DNA from: Acorus gramineus
Taxonomy: Eukaryota; Streptophyta; Magnoliopsida; Acorales; Acoraceae
Assembly: GCA_030737835.1 (NCBI GenBank)
Contig: JAUJYN010000018.1
Span: forward strand, 2,232,001 to 2,296,000
DNA length: 64,000 bases
Reading direction: 5' to 3'
The notes under the pieces are model-generated. The model was given only the letters and a program-made list of their open reading frames with translations, had not been told where the DNA came from and made no database searches. Shown here piece after piece: positions 41,951-54,103 of the stretch. Position 1 is the stretch's first letter; every line of letters starts with the position of its first letter. Both the position numbers and the translations under genes were made by a program.

Positions 41951-44185
41951 TGTTGTGCCTGTGTCATTTGGAGCACTCTGATTGAAAATTTGGCTCAATA
42001 ATATTTTTCCTAGAAGTTATGTATTTCCGATTTGGTATTTGGATTTAATTTTGTTAAAATCCAAGATGAAGAGGTTTAAATATTATTTTATTATGAGATG
42101 TTTAGTTTTGAGTTATCTTTCGTACAAAACTGGAATCAGATCAACTGAATTCCTGTAGTAAAAGTTATGGGTATTTTTCCAAGTATACCCCGGGGATGAA
42201 AATTCTGGCAGCAGCCCTGTTCTATGTTTAGCTCTAATTTCGGAATAGCTGGAGAGATTATTTGATCTTGGCATAAACATGAAAGTTGTAGATAATCTTC
42301 TTGGCTTTCCAACGAACTTTGAATTGTGTAATTCGAAGCTATATTGAGGAAGTTATGGCTGTTCTAGTGAAGCATGCGCAGAATTTCTAGTCAAAGGACG
42401 ACTAGGTCATTTCCATCCCTCTTTAGATATTTATGTGCCCCCAAAATATCTCTCTCTCTCTCTCTCATCCCCTCCCATTCCCCACGTCAACATTCATGAG
42501 TCTCTCATCCTCTCTTTCAAAGCCCCCCCCCCCATGTGTTTGTGAAAATTCCTCAATGGGAAGTGAAGGAGAAGGTGAAGAAGGTTTGTGTGGGTGTGTT
42601 ATGTTGTTTGTCCTCCTCTCTCTAGGTCCCTTTTCATGATCCTTTCCCCCCTGATTTTCAGCCAAGAAGGAGGCTGAGGAGAGGCTGAGGAGGTGGTGGT
42701 AGTGGTGGTGGTGGTTGAGGTGGTCGCGGGTGCATCGAGGGCCCGAGTCTCCCCCTTTCATTCCCCCTCCCAAGGTGAGCTCCTCCCCTTCTTTTCTTGG
42801 TTTTTCATGGCTTAAGGGCTGTTGGGATGGTTAGGGAGGTCATGCATGCTAGGTAGATGGGTTAGAGTGTGTGTGAGGGGTTGGGGAGGGTTAAAATGGG
42901 GTTAGGGTTGGTTGGGCACGCATTGGGAGTTGTCTGCGTGCGTAAGCGCGCAGGCGCTGGCAGGCGCAGGCGGGCATGCAGACGCGCACTGGCGCATGCA
43001 CGCGAGCGCGCGTGCTGGGGCGTGCGCGGGGTTCTGCACGGGCGCGTAGTGCGCGCGAGGGCACGCGGGCTGGACGCGCAGTGTGCGTGGGGGCGCGTGA
43101 GCGCGCGCGCGCGTGCGACAGCGCGTCTCGGCGCGCAGGCAGGCGAGCGGCAGTGCGCCAAAAGTGCTGGGGCGCGTGCGTGTGGCTGCCCGAGGGTTCG
43201 GGTAGGTGTCGGGGCACTCGGACTCACGTGCGTACGTGCATGCTCGCATGCGTGCGAGTCCGTATGCATTCTTGTCCGAGTATTTGGTATTTCTAATGTT
43301 TTCTATGTGTAAATTGTGTTGTTACTCACCAAATTGGATGCCCCTACCTTGCAGATCTCGTCGGATGGGATGCGCGAGGTCCCGGGTCGTATGGTGAGTG
43401 GTTCGATTCCAATCCCCCCCCCCTCTCTAGGGATGCGCTCGACCCTCGCAGACGCGCGTCGCGCATCGATGGGGCCCCCTAGCTATAATATGTAGAAACT
43501 ATGCAATGCATGGTTAATATGATGTAACCATGTCACATTAGACCTTGTATGCTAGGGATATGCATCCATATATCATGTATAGAGGCCCATACATGCCTAG
43601 ACACCATGTCCCTTGATTGGAAAGCCCTGACCTACGGATATTTTCCATTTAGTTTAATTTATTTAAATCAAAATGAGAGCATATTGTTATAAGCATGCCT
43701 TAGAGAATATTATAACCTTGTTGTTATAGTATATGTTTCCCCGCATCTTAGTTATGCCCCCTGGATGAATTCTTGAGAATTCATGACATTAAAAATGTTA
43801 GGAAGCGTTGTCGATGGATCCAAGTGGATCGTATCCGTGTGGGTAGGCTGTTTTCTCCCCTTCGTTGGATCCGAGTAGGGACTCCCCGACGTTGGAAAGC
43901 TGTCCTGACAGAGGGCTCCCATCTGTAGGTACCTCCGATGCGTCGAACAGTGCTGATCGTGGGAGTATACCAGGTAGAGGCTACGGAGTGTGGGAGAGGC
44001 TACCAGGTGGACCAAGGGTGGAGAGCAGCCTAGTCTGTCCCAAAAGGCCCATGTCACCCCTTAAAGGGTGAGGGTGAGGGTGGGGTGGGTCGGCGATGTT
44101 ACGACCCACTAGCTTGTGTAGTAGTTACTCCCGTTTAGGGACTTTGATTATTTTAAGGTTAATATGAGTGTGTTGAATAGATTGT
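41951..44185 (+). mobile_element. Tekay LTR, subtype III, 5' two-thirds
   Basis: It starts TGTTGTGCCTGTGTCATTTGGAGC. The exon-1 donor is CAAG|GTGAGC (GT at 42775), the CG-rich body lies at 42940-43200 and the 39-nt micro-exon is 43355-43393 (open: DLVGWDARGPGSY). The GAATTC dyad and GGGTGA block (44068-44085) follow. It ends at 44185 in AATAGATTG, before the late acceptor, against another LTR start. It is the reference for subtype III. Confidence 0.78.
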
Positions 44186-45222
44186 TGTTATGCCTGTGTT
44201 TTGATATCTCGATAAGTGATTATCGAGAGTAGTTGTTTTTCGTTGGGTTCGCTTTGCGAACATGGGATCGTTCTCCCCTTCGTTGGATCCGAGTAGGGAC
44301 TCCCCGGCGTTGGAAAGCTGTCCTGACAGAGGGCTCCCATCTGTAGGTACCTCCGATGCGTCGGAGGGTGCTGATCGTGGGAGTATACCAGGTAGAGGCT
44401 ACGGAGTGAGGGAGAGGCTACCGGTGGACCAAGGGTGTAGAGCGGTGAGTTGAGGAGATCGGGTTGTAGATACTACCCGGGAGAGGGTTAACGAATGATG
44501 TTGCGAGCGTGGGAATCGTTCTCCCCTTCGTTGGATCCGAGTAGGGACTCCCCGGCGTTGGAAAGCTGTCCTGACAGAGGGCTCCCATCTGTAGGTACCT
44601 CCGATGCGTCGGACAGTGCTGATCGTGGGAGTATACCAGGTAGAGGCTACGGAGTGTGGGAGAGGCTACCGGGTGGACCAAGGGTGTAGAGCAGTCTAAA
44701 TCTCTTCCAAAAGTCCCAAGAGTCTCCCTCCAGGAGTGAGGGTAAGGATGAGGTGAAGAATATCGCCGCGTGACCCATTCGTTGTTCGACCGTTCCCATA
44801 GTTGTTGGGTCCGGTCTTGTATCGATGTTTAAAGGCATCGTTTGAGCAATTATCTAGATGTAGATGATCCAGTAGTGTTGTGTAGATCAGTAATTCCGGG
44901 TCTCTTCGACCGACGGTATGGTCTCTCCCCAAAAGTCCCAAGAGTCTCCCTCCGGGAGTGAGGGTGAGGTTGGTCGCGCCGCCGCGTGACCCTGTTATCC
45001 ATTGGGTTTCTACCCATGTTTTTCCTTGAAAAAGGGAATTGATTATGTATTGAATTGTAGTATGGTGATTGGTTTCCAGCCACTCACTGAGCTTGTAGCT
45101 CACCCCTCGCATACTGCTTCTTTTAGGGGGCAGTGTTGAGCGTGGAGTTGGAGCTTTCCTGTGGCGTGGTCTTATGGGCGTGGAGCGTTCTTCCGGCGGA
45201 TGGCGAGTGCGAGGCTGTCAGC
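44186..45222 (+). mobile_element. internally deleted Tekay LTR (subtype II)
   Basis: Fifteen bases of an LTR start (TGTTATGCCTGTGTT) jump straight to the subtype II middle (GATATCTCGATAAGTG), a deletion of roughly 2.3 kb including the micro-exon. The sequence then runs to the last exon and breaks off in GGCTGTCAGCA, where it meets a minus-strand LTR piece. Confidence 0.65.
44271..44766. repeat. 248-bp tandem duplication in LTR middle
   Basis: The segment starting TTCTCCCCTTCGTTGGATCC at 44271 repeats at 44519. Both copies include CTGTCCTGACAGAGGGCTCC and the GTATACCAGGTAGAGGC block. It resembles the smaller natural duplication in other subtype II LTRs but is closer to identity. Confidence 0.8.
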
Positions 45223-46358
45223 ACCGCTCGCCTGCACGCCTGGGCACTGCCCGCCTGATGCCCGAGTGCCCCCTGCTAGCTGCCCGTGCATGGCCTGCCC
45301 AGCCGGCCCGCCCTGCTCGCACAGCCCGCAGCCATCCTGCTCCGCACACCTCCCCCTGCACCCCCCGAGCGCACGCCCGCACGCGCGCCCGCGCGCACGC
45401 GCTCGCGTGCCCGGCAAACTGGTGCACCTGCTCCCAGCCTACCCGAGCTAGTCCTACCTAGCGCGCCCAGCACGCCCAACACCCAGCACGCCCAGCGCCA
45501 ACCCGAGCGCACACCCGCGCGCACGTCCGCGTGCGCGCGCCTTGCAGCTGCTCGCCTGCTGCGCCTGCCTGAGCGCTGCTCGTGCTGCCTGCTGCCCGGG
45601 ACTGCAACCCCCATGCCCGAGCACCTCCACCACCCATCCAACGGCCTCCGACGGCCTCCGACCGCCCCCAACCACCTCCGACAGCCACCCACAGCCGCCG
45701 ACCACCACCCAACCCCAAAACCAACCTCCTAACATACATCTATACAAGAAAAGAGAGGAAAAGAGGCTTACCAAGGGGAGGAAGAGATGTTCGGTTGCTC
45801 TCCGCGCACCGAAACCTCTCCCAAAAGGCTTCCAACGCCCGGATCTACTCCCACCTCCGAAAAGGCCCAAATCAGGGAAGAAGAGGGGGGATGGAGGGGC
45901 AAAACTCACCGGAATCCGGATTTGAAAGCACCGAGGTGTAGATCGGGACCCGATCTACACTTCCTATGCTTTAGGTTTTAAGCTTTGAGGGCTCTAAGGG
46001 GCTCAAAAGCTTGAAAAATGGAGAAGGGGAGAGAGAAAGCTAAGGGAAGAAGATGATGAATAGTGCCAACAAGATTTTAGATTTCATTTATATAGCGAGT
46101 CACTTAAAATGCCTGGATACGCCCCGGAACTGTGAAATTTCAGAAACGTTACCGGAATTCGATGAAATTTTCATGAGAGGCCTAAAATGGCACCAGGACA
46201 CCAAATATGCAGTTAGATTTCCAATCGGAGTTCTCTAACTCAGGACGATAGCTAACAGTCCAAAAATTAGCGGTTCCGATCGAAAACCGAAAAAAAATGA
46301 AAAACTGCCAGAACACTCCAACGGTTACCAGCAGGTTAAAAGTGACACATATATAACA
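45223..46358 (-). mobile_element. Tekay LTR, subtype I, 5' part (minus strand)
   Basis: The right end TGACACATATATAACA is the LTR start on the minus strand. A TATA box (CTATATAAATG, 46086-46096) and an exon-1 donor (exon edge 45772, GTAAGCC) are followed by the CG-rich body up to the break at 45223. It is close to the reverse complement of 9069 to about 10240. The rest is missing. Confidence 0.75.
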
Positions 46359-47768
46359 ATTGGATCGAACCACTCACCATACAAGCCGGGAACCCGTGCA
46401 TCCCATCCGACGAGATCTGCATGGTAGGGGCATCATGTTTGGTGAGTAACATCACAATTTAGCACTTATAAATCATTAGAATTACCAAAGACTTAGACAT
46501 GCACGCATACGGGCTCGCACGCATGCGAGCACGCGCATACGCACGCATGCCCGGGTGCCCCAACACCTACCCGAGACCCTAGGTAGCCCCACACATGCCC
46601 CAGCACGCGCACGCACGCGCGCGCCCGCACTGGCCCCCAGCCCCGCTCCCAGATGCAAGCCCAGGCGCACTGCCCGCACTTGCGCGCTCGCCTGCGCCTG
46701 CCAGCGCCCTTCCGCGCGCGCAGACAACCCCCAACGCGCACCCAGCCAACCTTTACCCCTTTTTAACCCTCCCCAACCCCTCACACACACTCTAACTCCT
46801 CTACCTAGCATGCATGACCTCCCCAACCATCCCAACAGCCCTAAAAATCAAAAAGAAGGGGAAGAGGACTTATCAAAAGAGGGAAAGGGAAAGGGGGAGA
46901 TGCGGGGCTCTCGACGCGCCCACGGCCACCTCAACCACCACCACCACCACCACCACCACCTCTTCAGCCTCTCACCAGCCCTTCTTGGCTGCAAATCAAG
47001 GGGGGGGGGGGAAGTTCATGAAAAGGTGCTTGAGAGAGAGGAGATCAACAACAACAACAACACCTACACAAACCTAGACTTGCACTTGCACCTTCTCCTT
47101 CTCTTCTCTTTGAGGAATTAATACAAACACATGGGGGGGGGGGGGCTTTGAAAGAGAGGAAGAGAGACCCTAGAATGGTTGACGTGGGAGTGGGAGGGAG
47201 AGAGAGAGAGATCTTTTGGGCAAATAAATATCTAAAAGAGGGATAGAAATGACCAATTTATCCTTGACTAGAAATTCTGTACATGCTTCACTAGAACAGC
47301 CATAACTTCCTCAATATAGCTCCGAATTGCACAATTCAAAATCCGTTGGAAAGCCAAGAAGATTATCTACAACTTTCATTTTTATGCCAAGATCAAATAA
47401 TCTTTCCAGATATTCCGAAATCTGAGCTAAACATTGTACAGGGCTGCTGCTAGAATTTTCATCCCGGGGTATACTTGGTAAAATACCCATAACTTTTACT
47501 ACAGGAATCCAGTTGATCTAATTCCACTTTTGTATGAAAGCTAACTCAAAACTGCGCATCTCATAATAAAATCATATTTAAACCTCTTCATCTTGGATTT
47601 TAACAAAATCAAATCCAAATACCAAATCGGAAATACATAACTTCTAGGAGGAGAAATTATGTACCCAAATTTTTAATCAGAGCGCTCCAACTCCTGCAGG
47701 TGGTTAAAAGCCAAAATTTTTAGCGACTCTGATAGAAAAATAAGGCTCCAAATGACACAGGCAGAACA
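46359..47768 (-). mobile_element. Tekay LTR, subtype III, 5' half (minus strand)
   Basis: It begins mid-LTR at GGATCGAACCACTCACC, just outside the micro-exon (46378-46416, 39 nt), has a short CG-rich body, a decayed exon-1 donor near 46870, and U3 ending ATGACACAGGCAGAACA at 47768. The following GCGTG matches the flank before 41310. Confidence 0.75.
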
Positions 47769-48514
47769 GCGTGACCCATTCGTGGTTCGTCCGTTCCCAT
47801 AGTTGTTGGGTCCGGTTGCGAATCGACGTTCAAAGACATCGTTGGGCAGTTATCTCGATGTAGATGATCCAGTAGTGTTGTGTAGACCAATAATTCTGGG
47901 TCTCGTCGACCAACGATATGGTCTCTCCCCAAGAGACCCAAGAGTCTCCCTTCAGGAGTGAGGGTGAGGGTGAGGTTGGTCGCGCCGCCGCGTGACCTTG
48001 TTATCCATTGGGTTTCTACCCATGTTTTTCCTTGAAAGAAAATTGTGTTAGCATTGAACTGTTGTAATGGTGATTGGTTTCCAGCCACTCACTGAGCTTG
48101 TAGCTCACCCCTCGCATACTGTTTCTTTTCAGGGGCAGTGTTGGGCGTGGAGCTAGAGCTTCCCTGTGGCGTGGTCTTATGGGCGTGAAGCGTTCTTCCG
48201 GCGGGTGGCGAGTGCGAGGCTGTCAGCAGTCCTAGAGACATTTTATGTATTGTAAATCGTGCATGTGACACAGGTTGTATTTTATTTGGACTAGACTTGG
48301 CTCTCACAGGACAATGATTGTGTATTCGAGTCTGTAATAATATTTTTAGTTTACAGGCATTGTTTATATATTATGCTTCCGCTTTTCAGTCAGTTATCTT
48401 TATCTTTTCTTTGCCACCTTGTGTGTTGTTGTTGGAGTCTTTATTGACCTCAGGTATTGATAGCTGATATTTCATTATTGCCACGTCTCGGGGACGGCCG
48501 CCCTAGGGCGTGAC
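47769..48514 (+). mobile_element. solo Tekay LTR (subtype II), piece 3 of 3
   Basis: It contains the late acceptor TTTCTTTTCAG (ends 48132) and last exon (GAVLGVELELPCGVV), and ends CCCTAGGGCGTGACA. The flank GTGGT matches that before 27355. The three pieces total 3,611 bp, close to the 3,555 bp of the complete subtype II LTR at 4974, so nothing is missing and this is a solo LTR. Confidence 0.88.
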
Positions 48515-48918
48515 AGTGGTGCCATGGGCATAGGTCCGATAATATCCAGACCCCATTGGGCAAATGGCCGAGGGCTCTTGAGGGGAACAAGGTCTGCCGC
48601 TGGTTGTTGAATGAGTGTGCCGAATCTTTGGTAGTTTTTGCATTTCCGAACTAGGTCTGTGGAATCTCTTTTCAAGCTTGGCCATAAATACCCAATCGAC
48701 ACTGCCCGGAGGGCTAGTGATCGAGACCCGATGTGCCCCCCACACAAGCCCGAGTGGAGTGTGTTCAGCACCCGTTGCGCCTCTCGGGGTCCAACGCATC
48801 TTAGGTAAGGTCCCTGAAAACTCCTTTTATAGAGAATTCCCATAGATGACATCCAAAATCTGGCCGCCCTCTACTTGTGCTTTTTCGCCTCGAATTTACT
48901 CTCTGACAGGAATCCTTC
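48515..48918 (-). pseudogene. pol: Tat-like integrase: zinc-binding N-terminus and start of core
   Basis: On the minus strand the finger is seen as HSGLCGGHIGSRSLALR, then LVRKCKNYQRFG (expected CxxC now CKNY, a lost Cys), followed by WGLDIIGPMP with the first catalytic Asp. Interrupted at 48514 by the solo LTR, it continues at 27354. The upstream junction to RNase H has a stop after DIKRHL. Confidence 0.8.
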
Positions 48919-49489
48919 CTAGAGGTGCCGTTTAATGTCTGTCATCCAGTTGGGTGCATCCTCTGCGCAGACAACCATCAAGATCTGATCAGCCCTTTCA
49001 ATGCTCGGGATCTTCAAATAGTCGATTTGGATGCTTCTGGTCAGCTTTCCGCTAATGGTTGATGCTAAATTAGCTAAAGCATCCGCTTGAACGTTGAGCT
49101 CTCTCTCTATCTGATGGATATTGGCCGATCTGAACCGGGAGAGCAACAATTGCACCTTTTCTTGATATGCCGTCATCCTCTCGTCCCTTCTTTCATATTC
49201 TTCGATGCTCTGGAACACTATCAGCTGTGAGTCGCTGTAGATGTTAATGATCTGGGCACCAAGGTGAATTGCGAGCTCCAACCCTGCAACAAGGGCTTCG
49301 TACTCAGCTTCATTTTTAGATGCCCAGAAACCTAATTTCAGGGCATGTTCAAACAAAAGCCCGCCGCTGTTCATTAAGACCATTCCTGCTCCTGCGCCTT
49401 TCCGGTTAGATGCTCCATCGACATTTAGGGTCCACATGGGCCAAGTCACTGCCACCTGGTTGTTGATCATAAGCACTTCCTCGTGCGGT
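48919..49489 (-). pseudogene. pol: archaeal-type RNase H of the Tat-like element
   Basis: Key blocks on the minus strand are LNVDGASNRKGAGAG (first Asp), KNEAEYEALVAGL (Glu), IYSDSQLIV (Asp) and ELNVQADALANLAS (final Asp). An extra RNase H of this type between RT and integrase is diagnostic for Tat-lineage elements. About 185 codons are open. On its upstream side a Tekay LTR (49490-52136) lies between it and RT, and the ~300 codons that normally separate the two (the rest of RT and the retroviral-type RNase H) are absent. Confidence 0.85.
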
Positions 49490-52136
49490 TGTCACGCCCC
49501 AGGGCGGCCGTCCCCGATACGTGGCAAATATATATAATATCAGCAGTCCATACAGGAGATCAATAAAAGACTCTAAACAACATCGAAGATGATACACAAT
49601 CAATAATGTAGCTGACATAATATATATACATATAGCGGAAGCTTAAACGACTGAGTCTATAATTCAAAGACATATTACAGACCAGAATACATAATCAACT
49701 GTCCTGTGAGAGCCAATATAAACAAAGACATCCATATACAAGTGTTGTGCCCAAGCACGAATATTAATGCATACAAGGAAAAGAAGGGGATGCTGATGGC
49801 CTCTCACTCGCAGAACCCAAAACGTGAACGCTGCTCCGCTACTGATGTGATGCCTCAGGGAGCTCCTCCTTCAGATCCGACTCAGTAACAACTGGAGGAA
49901 AAGAATATGCGAGGGGTGAGCCACACGCTCAGTGAATGGCACAATCTATGCAACACAACTCATATTAACCTTAAAATAATTAAAGTCCCTAAACGGGAGT
50001 AACTGTACAAGCTAGTGGGTCGTAGCATTGCCGACCCACCCCACCCTCACCCTCACCCTTTAGAGGTGACATAGGCCTTTTGGGACATATTAGACTGCTC
50101 CACACCCATGGTCCACCGGTAGCCCTTTCCCCGGGTAGCCTCTACCTGGTATACTCCCATGGTCGGTACATTCCCGAATGCATAGGTAGTACCTACCGAT
50201 GGGAGCCCTCTGTCAGGACAGCTTTTCCCAACCCGGTTAGTTCCTACTCGGATCCAATGAAGGGGAGAAAACAACCTACTCTCACAGATACGATCCTCTT
50301 GGATCCGTCGACAACGATTACTAACACTACTAAGGTAATGAATTCTCAAGAATTCGTCCAGGGCGCATAAGTAAGATGCGGGGAAACATATATTATAATA
50401 ACAAGGTTATAATATTTGCTAAGGCATGCTTATACTAACATAATCTCATTTTGATTTAATTAAATTAAACTAAATGGGAAACATGCATAGATCAAGGCTT
50501 TTCAAGCATGGGACATGGTGTCTAGGCATGTATGGGCCTCTATACATGATACATGGATGTATATCCCTAGCATACAATGTCTAACATGGCATGGTTACAT
50601 CATAGCAAAACATGCATTAACATAGGTTTTCATTCACACAAGTTAATATGTAGTTATGGTGCCCCAGGGGAGGGCAATGCACGCCTACGAGCATTGAATG
50701 CCTCCCAACTGGGTTGGATTGACCCACTCATCGCAACCCTGGTCGTTGCATGACTGTTCGCCAAGATCTGCAAGACAAGGGCATCAAATATGGTGAGTAT
50801 AACTACATAAATATAAATGGAATTTATTAGAAATGCCAAAGACTCGGACAAGCACGCATACGGGCTTGCATGCATGCGAGCACGCATGTACGCACGCAAG
50901 CCCGAGTGCCCCGACACCTACCCGAACCCTCAGGCAGCCACACGCATGGCCCCCCGCACGCGCACGCACGCATACACACGCACGTACGCACCCAAGCACC
51001 CTCAGCGCACTACCGCGCGCCCAGACGCGCTGCCACACACGCACGCACGCTCGCGCGCGCCCGCGCGCACTGCCTGTCTTGCCCGCGCGCCCTCGCGCGC
51101 ACTGCGCGCCAACGCAGCACCCCGCGTGCACGCTCGTGCGCCTGCACGTACGTGCGCGCGCCCGACTGCGCGCACCAGCACCCTTCTGCGCGCGCAGATG
51201 CTTGCGCACGCGCACGGATGGCCCCGCGCGCGCGCCCAACCTCCCCCCCACCCCCTCCTCAGCCCTCCCACACCCCCTACCACATATGCATAGCATGCTT
51301 GAACACTTCAAAGCCCTAACAATCATCTAAAACAAAGCTAAGGGAGGAGGAGAACTTACCAAAAGGAGAGGAAGAAAAGGGGGGGGGGGGTACTCGGGTG
51401 CCCTTTGCGCACCAAACCACCTCTACCGCCACCACCTTCTCAGCCACTCTCCAAGCCTTTGATGGCTGAAATCAGGGGTGGGGAGGGAAGGCATGAGAGG
51501 GAGTTAGAGAGAAGGGAAACAAGAACAAACAACACTCAAAGCTTGCACACACACATACCTTCTCTTTTCCTTTCTAGGTCTTTCTTCTTCTTCTTCTTTT
51601 ACTACCTCTATTTAGAACAAACAAGGAAGAGGGAGTGAAGGAGAGAGTGAGAGGGAGAGGGAGATGAAAGGGGACGCCCAAGCATAGTGTCCACACACAC
51701 ACACACACTCACACACACACACACTCACATTTATGAGAAAAAGTGAGTTGGTGAGGCTTGACTTTGAGTCAACCCAACCAAACAAAAAAACAAAAGCCCT
51801 TGACCTAGTCAATGGTCAACTTTGACTTGGTCCAAGTCTTCTTGACTTGGTCAAAGTCACCCTTTGACATTCCAAAATTGGTCAAAACCCGGATACGATT
51901 CAGAACTGCCAAATTTTCTAAAACGTTACCGGAATTCGATGAAATTTTTGTGAGTGGCTCGAAATGGCACCAGGACTCATAATGTGTAGTTAGATTTTCA
52001 ATCGGAGTTCTCGAACTCACGCAGATAGCTAAAAGTCTAAAATTTTAGCAGCTCCGATCGAAAAAAGAAAAATTGGAAAACTGCCAGAAATGACCCAAAG
52101 GTGACCAAAAGGCTAAAAAGTGACACATATATAATA
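49490..52136 (-). mobile_element. Tekay-type LTR, subtype I, complete (minus strand)
   Basis: It runs from TGTCACGCCCCAGGGCGG to TGACACATATATAATA (2,647 bp). It has an exon-1 donor (exon edge 51360), a micro-exon (50732-50767, open but its donor is mutated to ATGAGT), and a late acceptor (exon edge 49891) with VTESDLKEELPEASHQ. An AC microsatellite (51691-51730) and a TTGAC cluster (51757-51892) are near its start. Flanks GCGGT and GATTC do not match, and Tat sequence is missing, so recombination removed one side. Confidence 0.82.
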
Positions 52137-52760
52137 GATTCTACCCCGAAGGAGCACTTAGCCGCGTTAAGTTTCATGCGGTAGTTCCGGAGCACTTCAA
52201 AAGCTGCCCTAAGATGCTTGAGATGGTCGCCCCGCTTGTTGCTTCTTACCAACATGTCATCTATATAAACTTCCACGGTCTTGCCAATCTGTCGTTCAAA
52301 CATCTTGGTGATGAGCCTTTGGTATGTTGCCCCCGCATTTTTTAGCCCGAAGGGCATGACCTTGTAACAGTAGGTGCCCAACGGGGTGATGAATGCTGTC
52401 TTTTCCACGTCATGTTCATACATCGGAATTTGATGATATCCCAAATACGTGTCCACGAAGCTCATCAACTCATTCCCTGAGGAGGCATCTACTAATTGGT
52501 CTATTTTTGGAAGGGGGAAGCTATCCTTCGGACAAGCGCTGTTCAGATCGGTGAAGTCAACACATACTCGCCACTTGTTGTTCTTCTTGGGTACTACCAG
52601 TGTGTTGGCTAGCCAATCAGGGTACCGGACTTCCCAAATGAACCCAGCAGCAAGGAGCTTCTCCACCTCTTCTTTGATAGCTTCGGCATGAACTGGTGCT
52701 ACTCGCCTCTGCCGGTGCTTAACGGGGCGTACTGCAAGGGAGATGCACGGTCAGTGACAA
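52137..52760 (-). pseudogene. pol: Tat-like reverse transcriptase, 3' truncated
   Basis: On the minus strand the fingers/palm read VEKLLAAGFIWEVRYPDW, LANTLVVPKKNNKWRVCVDF, DLNSACPKDSFPLPKIDQLV, GYHQIPM, FGLKNAGATYQRL and the catalytic YIDDMLV. The frame is open for about 170 codons to AAKCSFGVES, where the LTR begins. The YIDD box (rather than the FIDD of the Tekay copies) and the SACPKD-PLP-ID spacing fit the Tat lineage. Confidence 0.85.
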
Positions 52761-53141
52761 ATTACACTTGGATCGATGCCAGGCATTTCTGATGGCTTCC
52801 ATGCGAACACGTCCACGTGTTCATGGAGTAACTTGATCAAATTTTCCCTTTCACTTTGGCCCAACGCGGTGCCGATGAGGAAATAGTTTTCTTGTTTGGG
52901 CGGGTCGATGAAGATCTTCTCCTGGTCTTCAACTACCCGCAGAGCTGAATCAAGTCGGGCCTCATCGGCCTTTCACCCGATCCTTCAGTAATTGCTATCT
53001 TTTGGGATGTATGTCATCCTCACCCCTGGGTTGCTCTTCGGCCTTAGCCTTGTCGGAGGTAGTGATGGCGTAACATCTCCTCGCGATGGACTGATCGCCT
53101 CATATCTCCATGATCCCACGTGAGGTTGGGAAGCGCAACTT
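52761..53141 (-). pseudogene. degenerate Pol linker between protease and RT
   Basis: The frame is interrupted by several stops and shifts. Fragments such as a segment with FFIDPPKQENYFLIG (about 52875-52915) suggest normal Tat Pol sequence. No separate gene is seen. Confidence 0.5.
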
Positions 53142-53555
53142 CTAATGGTATGTTAACGGTATGGTCTTCATTGCCCCCAGCCAGGTGCGGCCCATAATGG
53201 CATTGTAGGGGGAAGGGAGGTCCATGATAGTGAACTCGGTCAGAACAGTCTCTTCACTAGCCCTCACATGTAAGGTTATCCGTCCAACCGGAACTGCCTG
53301 GCTTCCATTGAACGCGACCAGCGGGTCTCGCATTGGTTCAAGGCTAGAGGGTTTTAGGCCCATCTTGAGATAAGGTTGCATGAATAGGATGTCAGCTGAA
53401 CTCCCCTTGTTGACCAGTATCCGTTTGATGTCGTAGTTCGCGATTCGCAAGGTGATGACCAGAGCGTCGCTGTGTGGTATGGATACATCAGACAAATCAT
53501 CATCGGAGAAGGATATGAGCCCGGGGTCTTCCACCTTCGATCTTTTGGGGATGAG
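53142..53555 (-). pseudogene. pol: Tat-like aspartic protease with altered active site
   Basis: The motif reads RILVNKGSSADILF where Tat elements have a D-x-G triad, so the catalytic Asp is Asn. Flanking blocks are SFSDDDLSDVSIPHSDALV, YLKMGLKPSSLEP and TIMDLPSPYNAIMGRTWL, the conserved tail of Tat proteases. A TGA just upstream (near 53555, QEA stop LIPKRS) separates it from Gag. Confidence 0.8.
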
Positions 53556-54103
53556 TCAGGCTTCCTGGTTGATCTGCAAGACCTCCATATGGCCCGCACT
53601 CCTTTTCTCAGCCCGTTGGACCGACTTTAGGTCTTTCAAGGCTGGCAGTCCTCCACAGATCATGTCTATAACCCCGGCTGCGTGTGAAGGGGCAACGGTG
53701 ACCACATGCTTTTCGGACTTCTTTTCCTCCTCAACGTCTATAAATTCCCTGAGCTTCCCTTTGCGGACCAATGTTTCTAGGAATCCTTTCAGTGTCTGAC
53801 AGCTTTCCGTCTGGTGCCCATAGTCTCTGTGATAGTCACACTTGAGACCCTTATCCCAAGTGGCAGGATCGCTCTTCATCGGGGGTGCCCATTGGAAGAA
53901 CGGGGCATTTTTTATCCTTTCCAGGATCTGAACGAGAGGCAGGGTGAACTTGGTGTACGGGCGCTCCTTGACTTTGTTGGTCGTCGGGTTACCCTTTGTG
54001 TCAGCTCGTGGTCTTCGTCCCTTGTCTTCCTTTGTCGGGGGATTCTTGGAGACCGCAATGACCACCTGCCGTCGGGAAGAGACGGCCTCATCTTCAACCT
54101 TAG
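53556..54103 (-). pseudogene. gag: Tat-like Gag, C-terminal part
   Basis: Minus-strand frame with YTKFTLPLVQILERIKNA, then a zinc-knuckle-like block CDYHRDYGHQTESC and TLKGFLETLVRKGKLREFI, followed by an acidic linker and a second conserved block INMICGG-like (VIDMICGGLPALKD). The N-terminal capsid part is missing: at 54104 the sequence changes to the middle of a + Tekay LTR. Confidence 0.8.

Noticed and set aside
49490..52136. Simple solo-LTR insertion into Tat RT
   Set aside because: The five-base flanks differ (GCGGT, GATTC) and Tat coding sequence is missing between the two sides.
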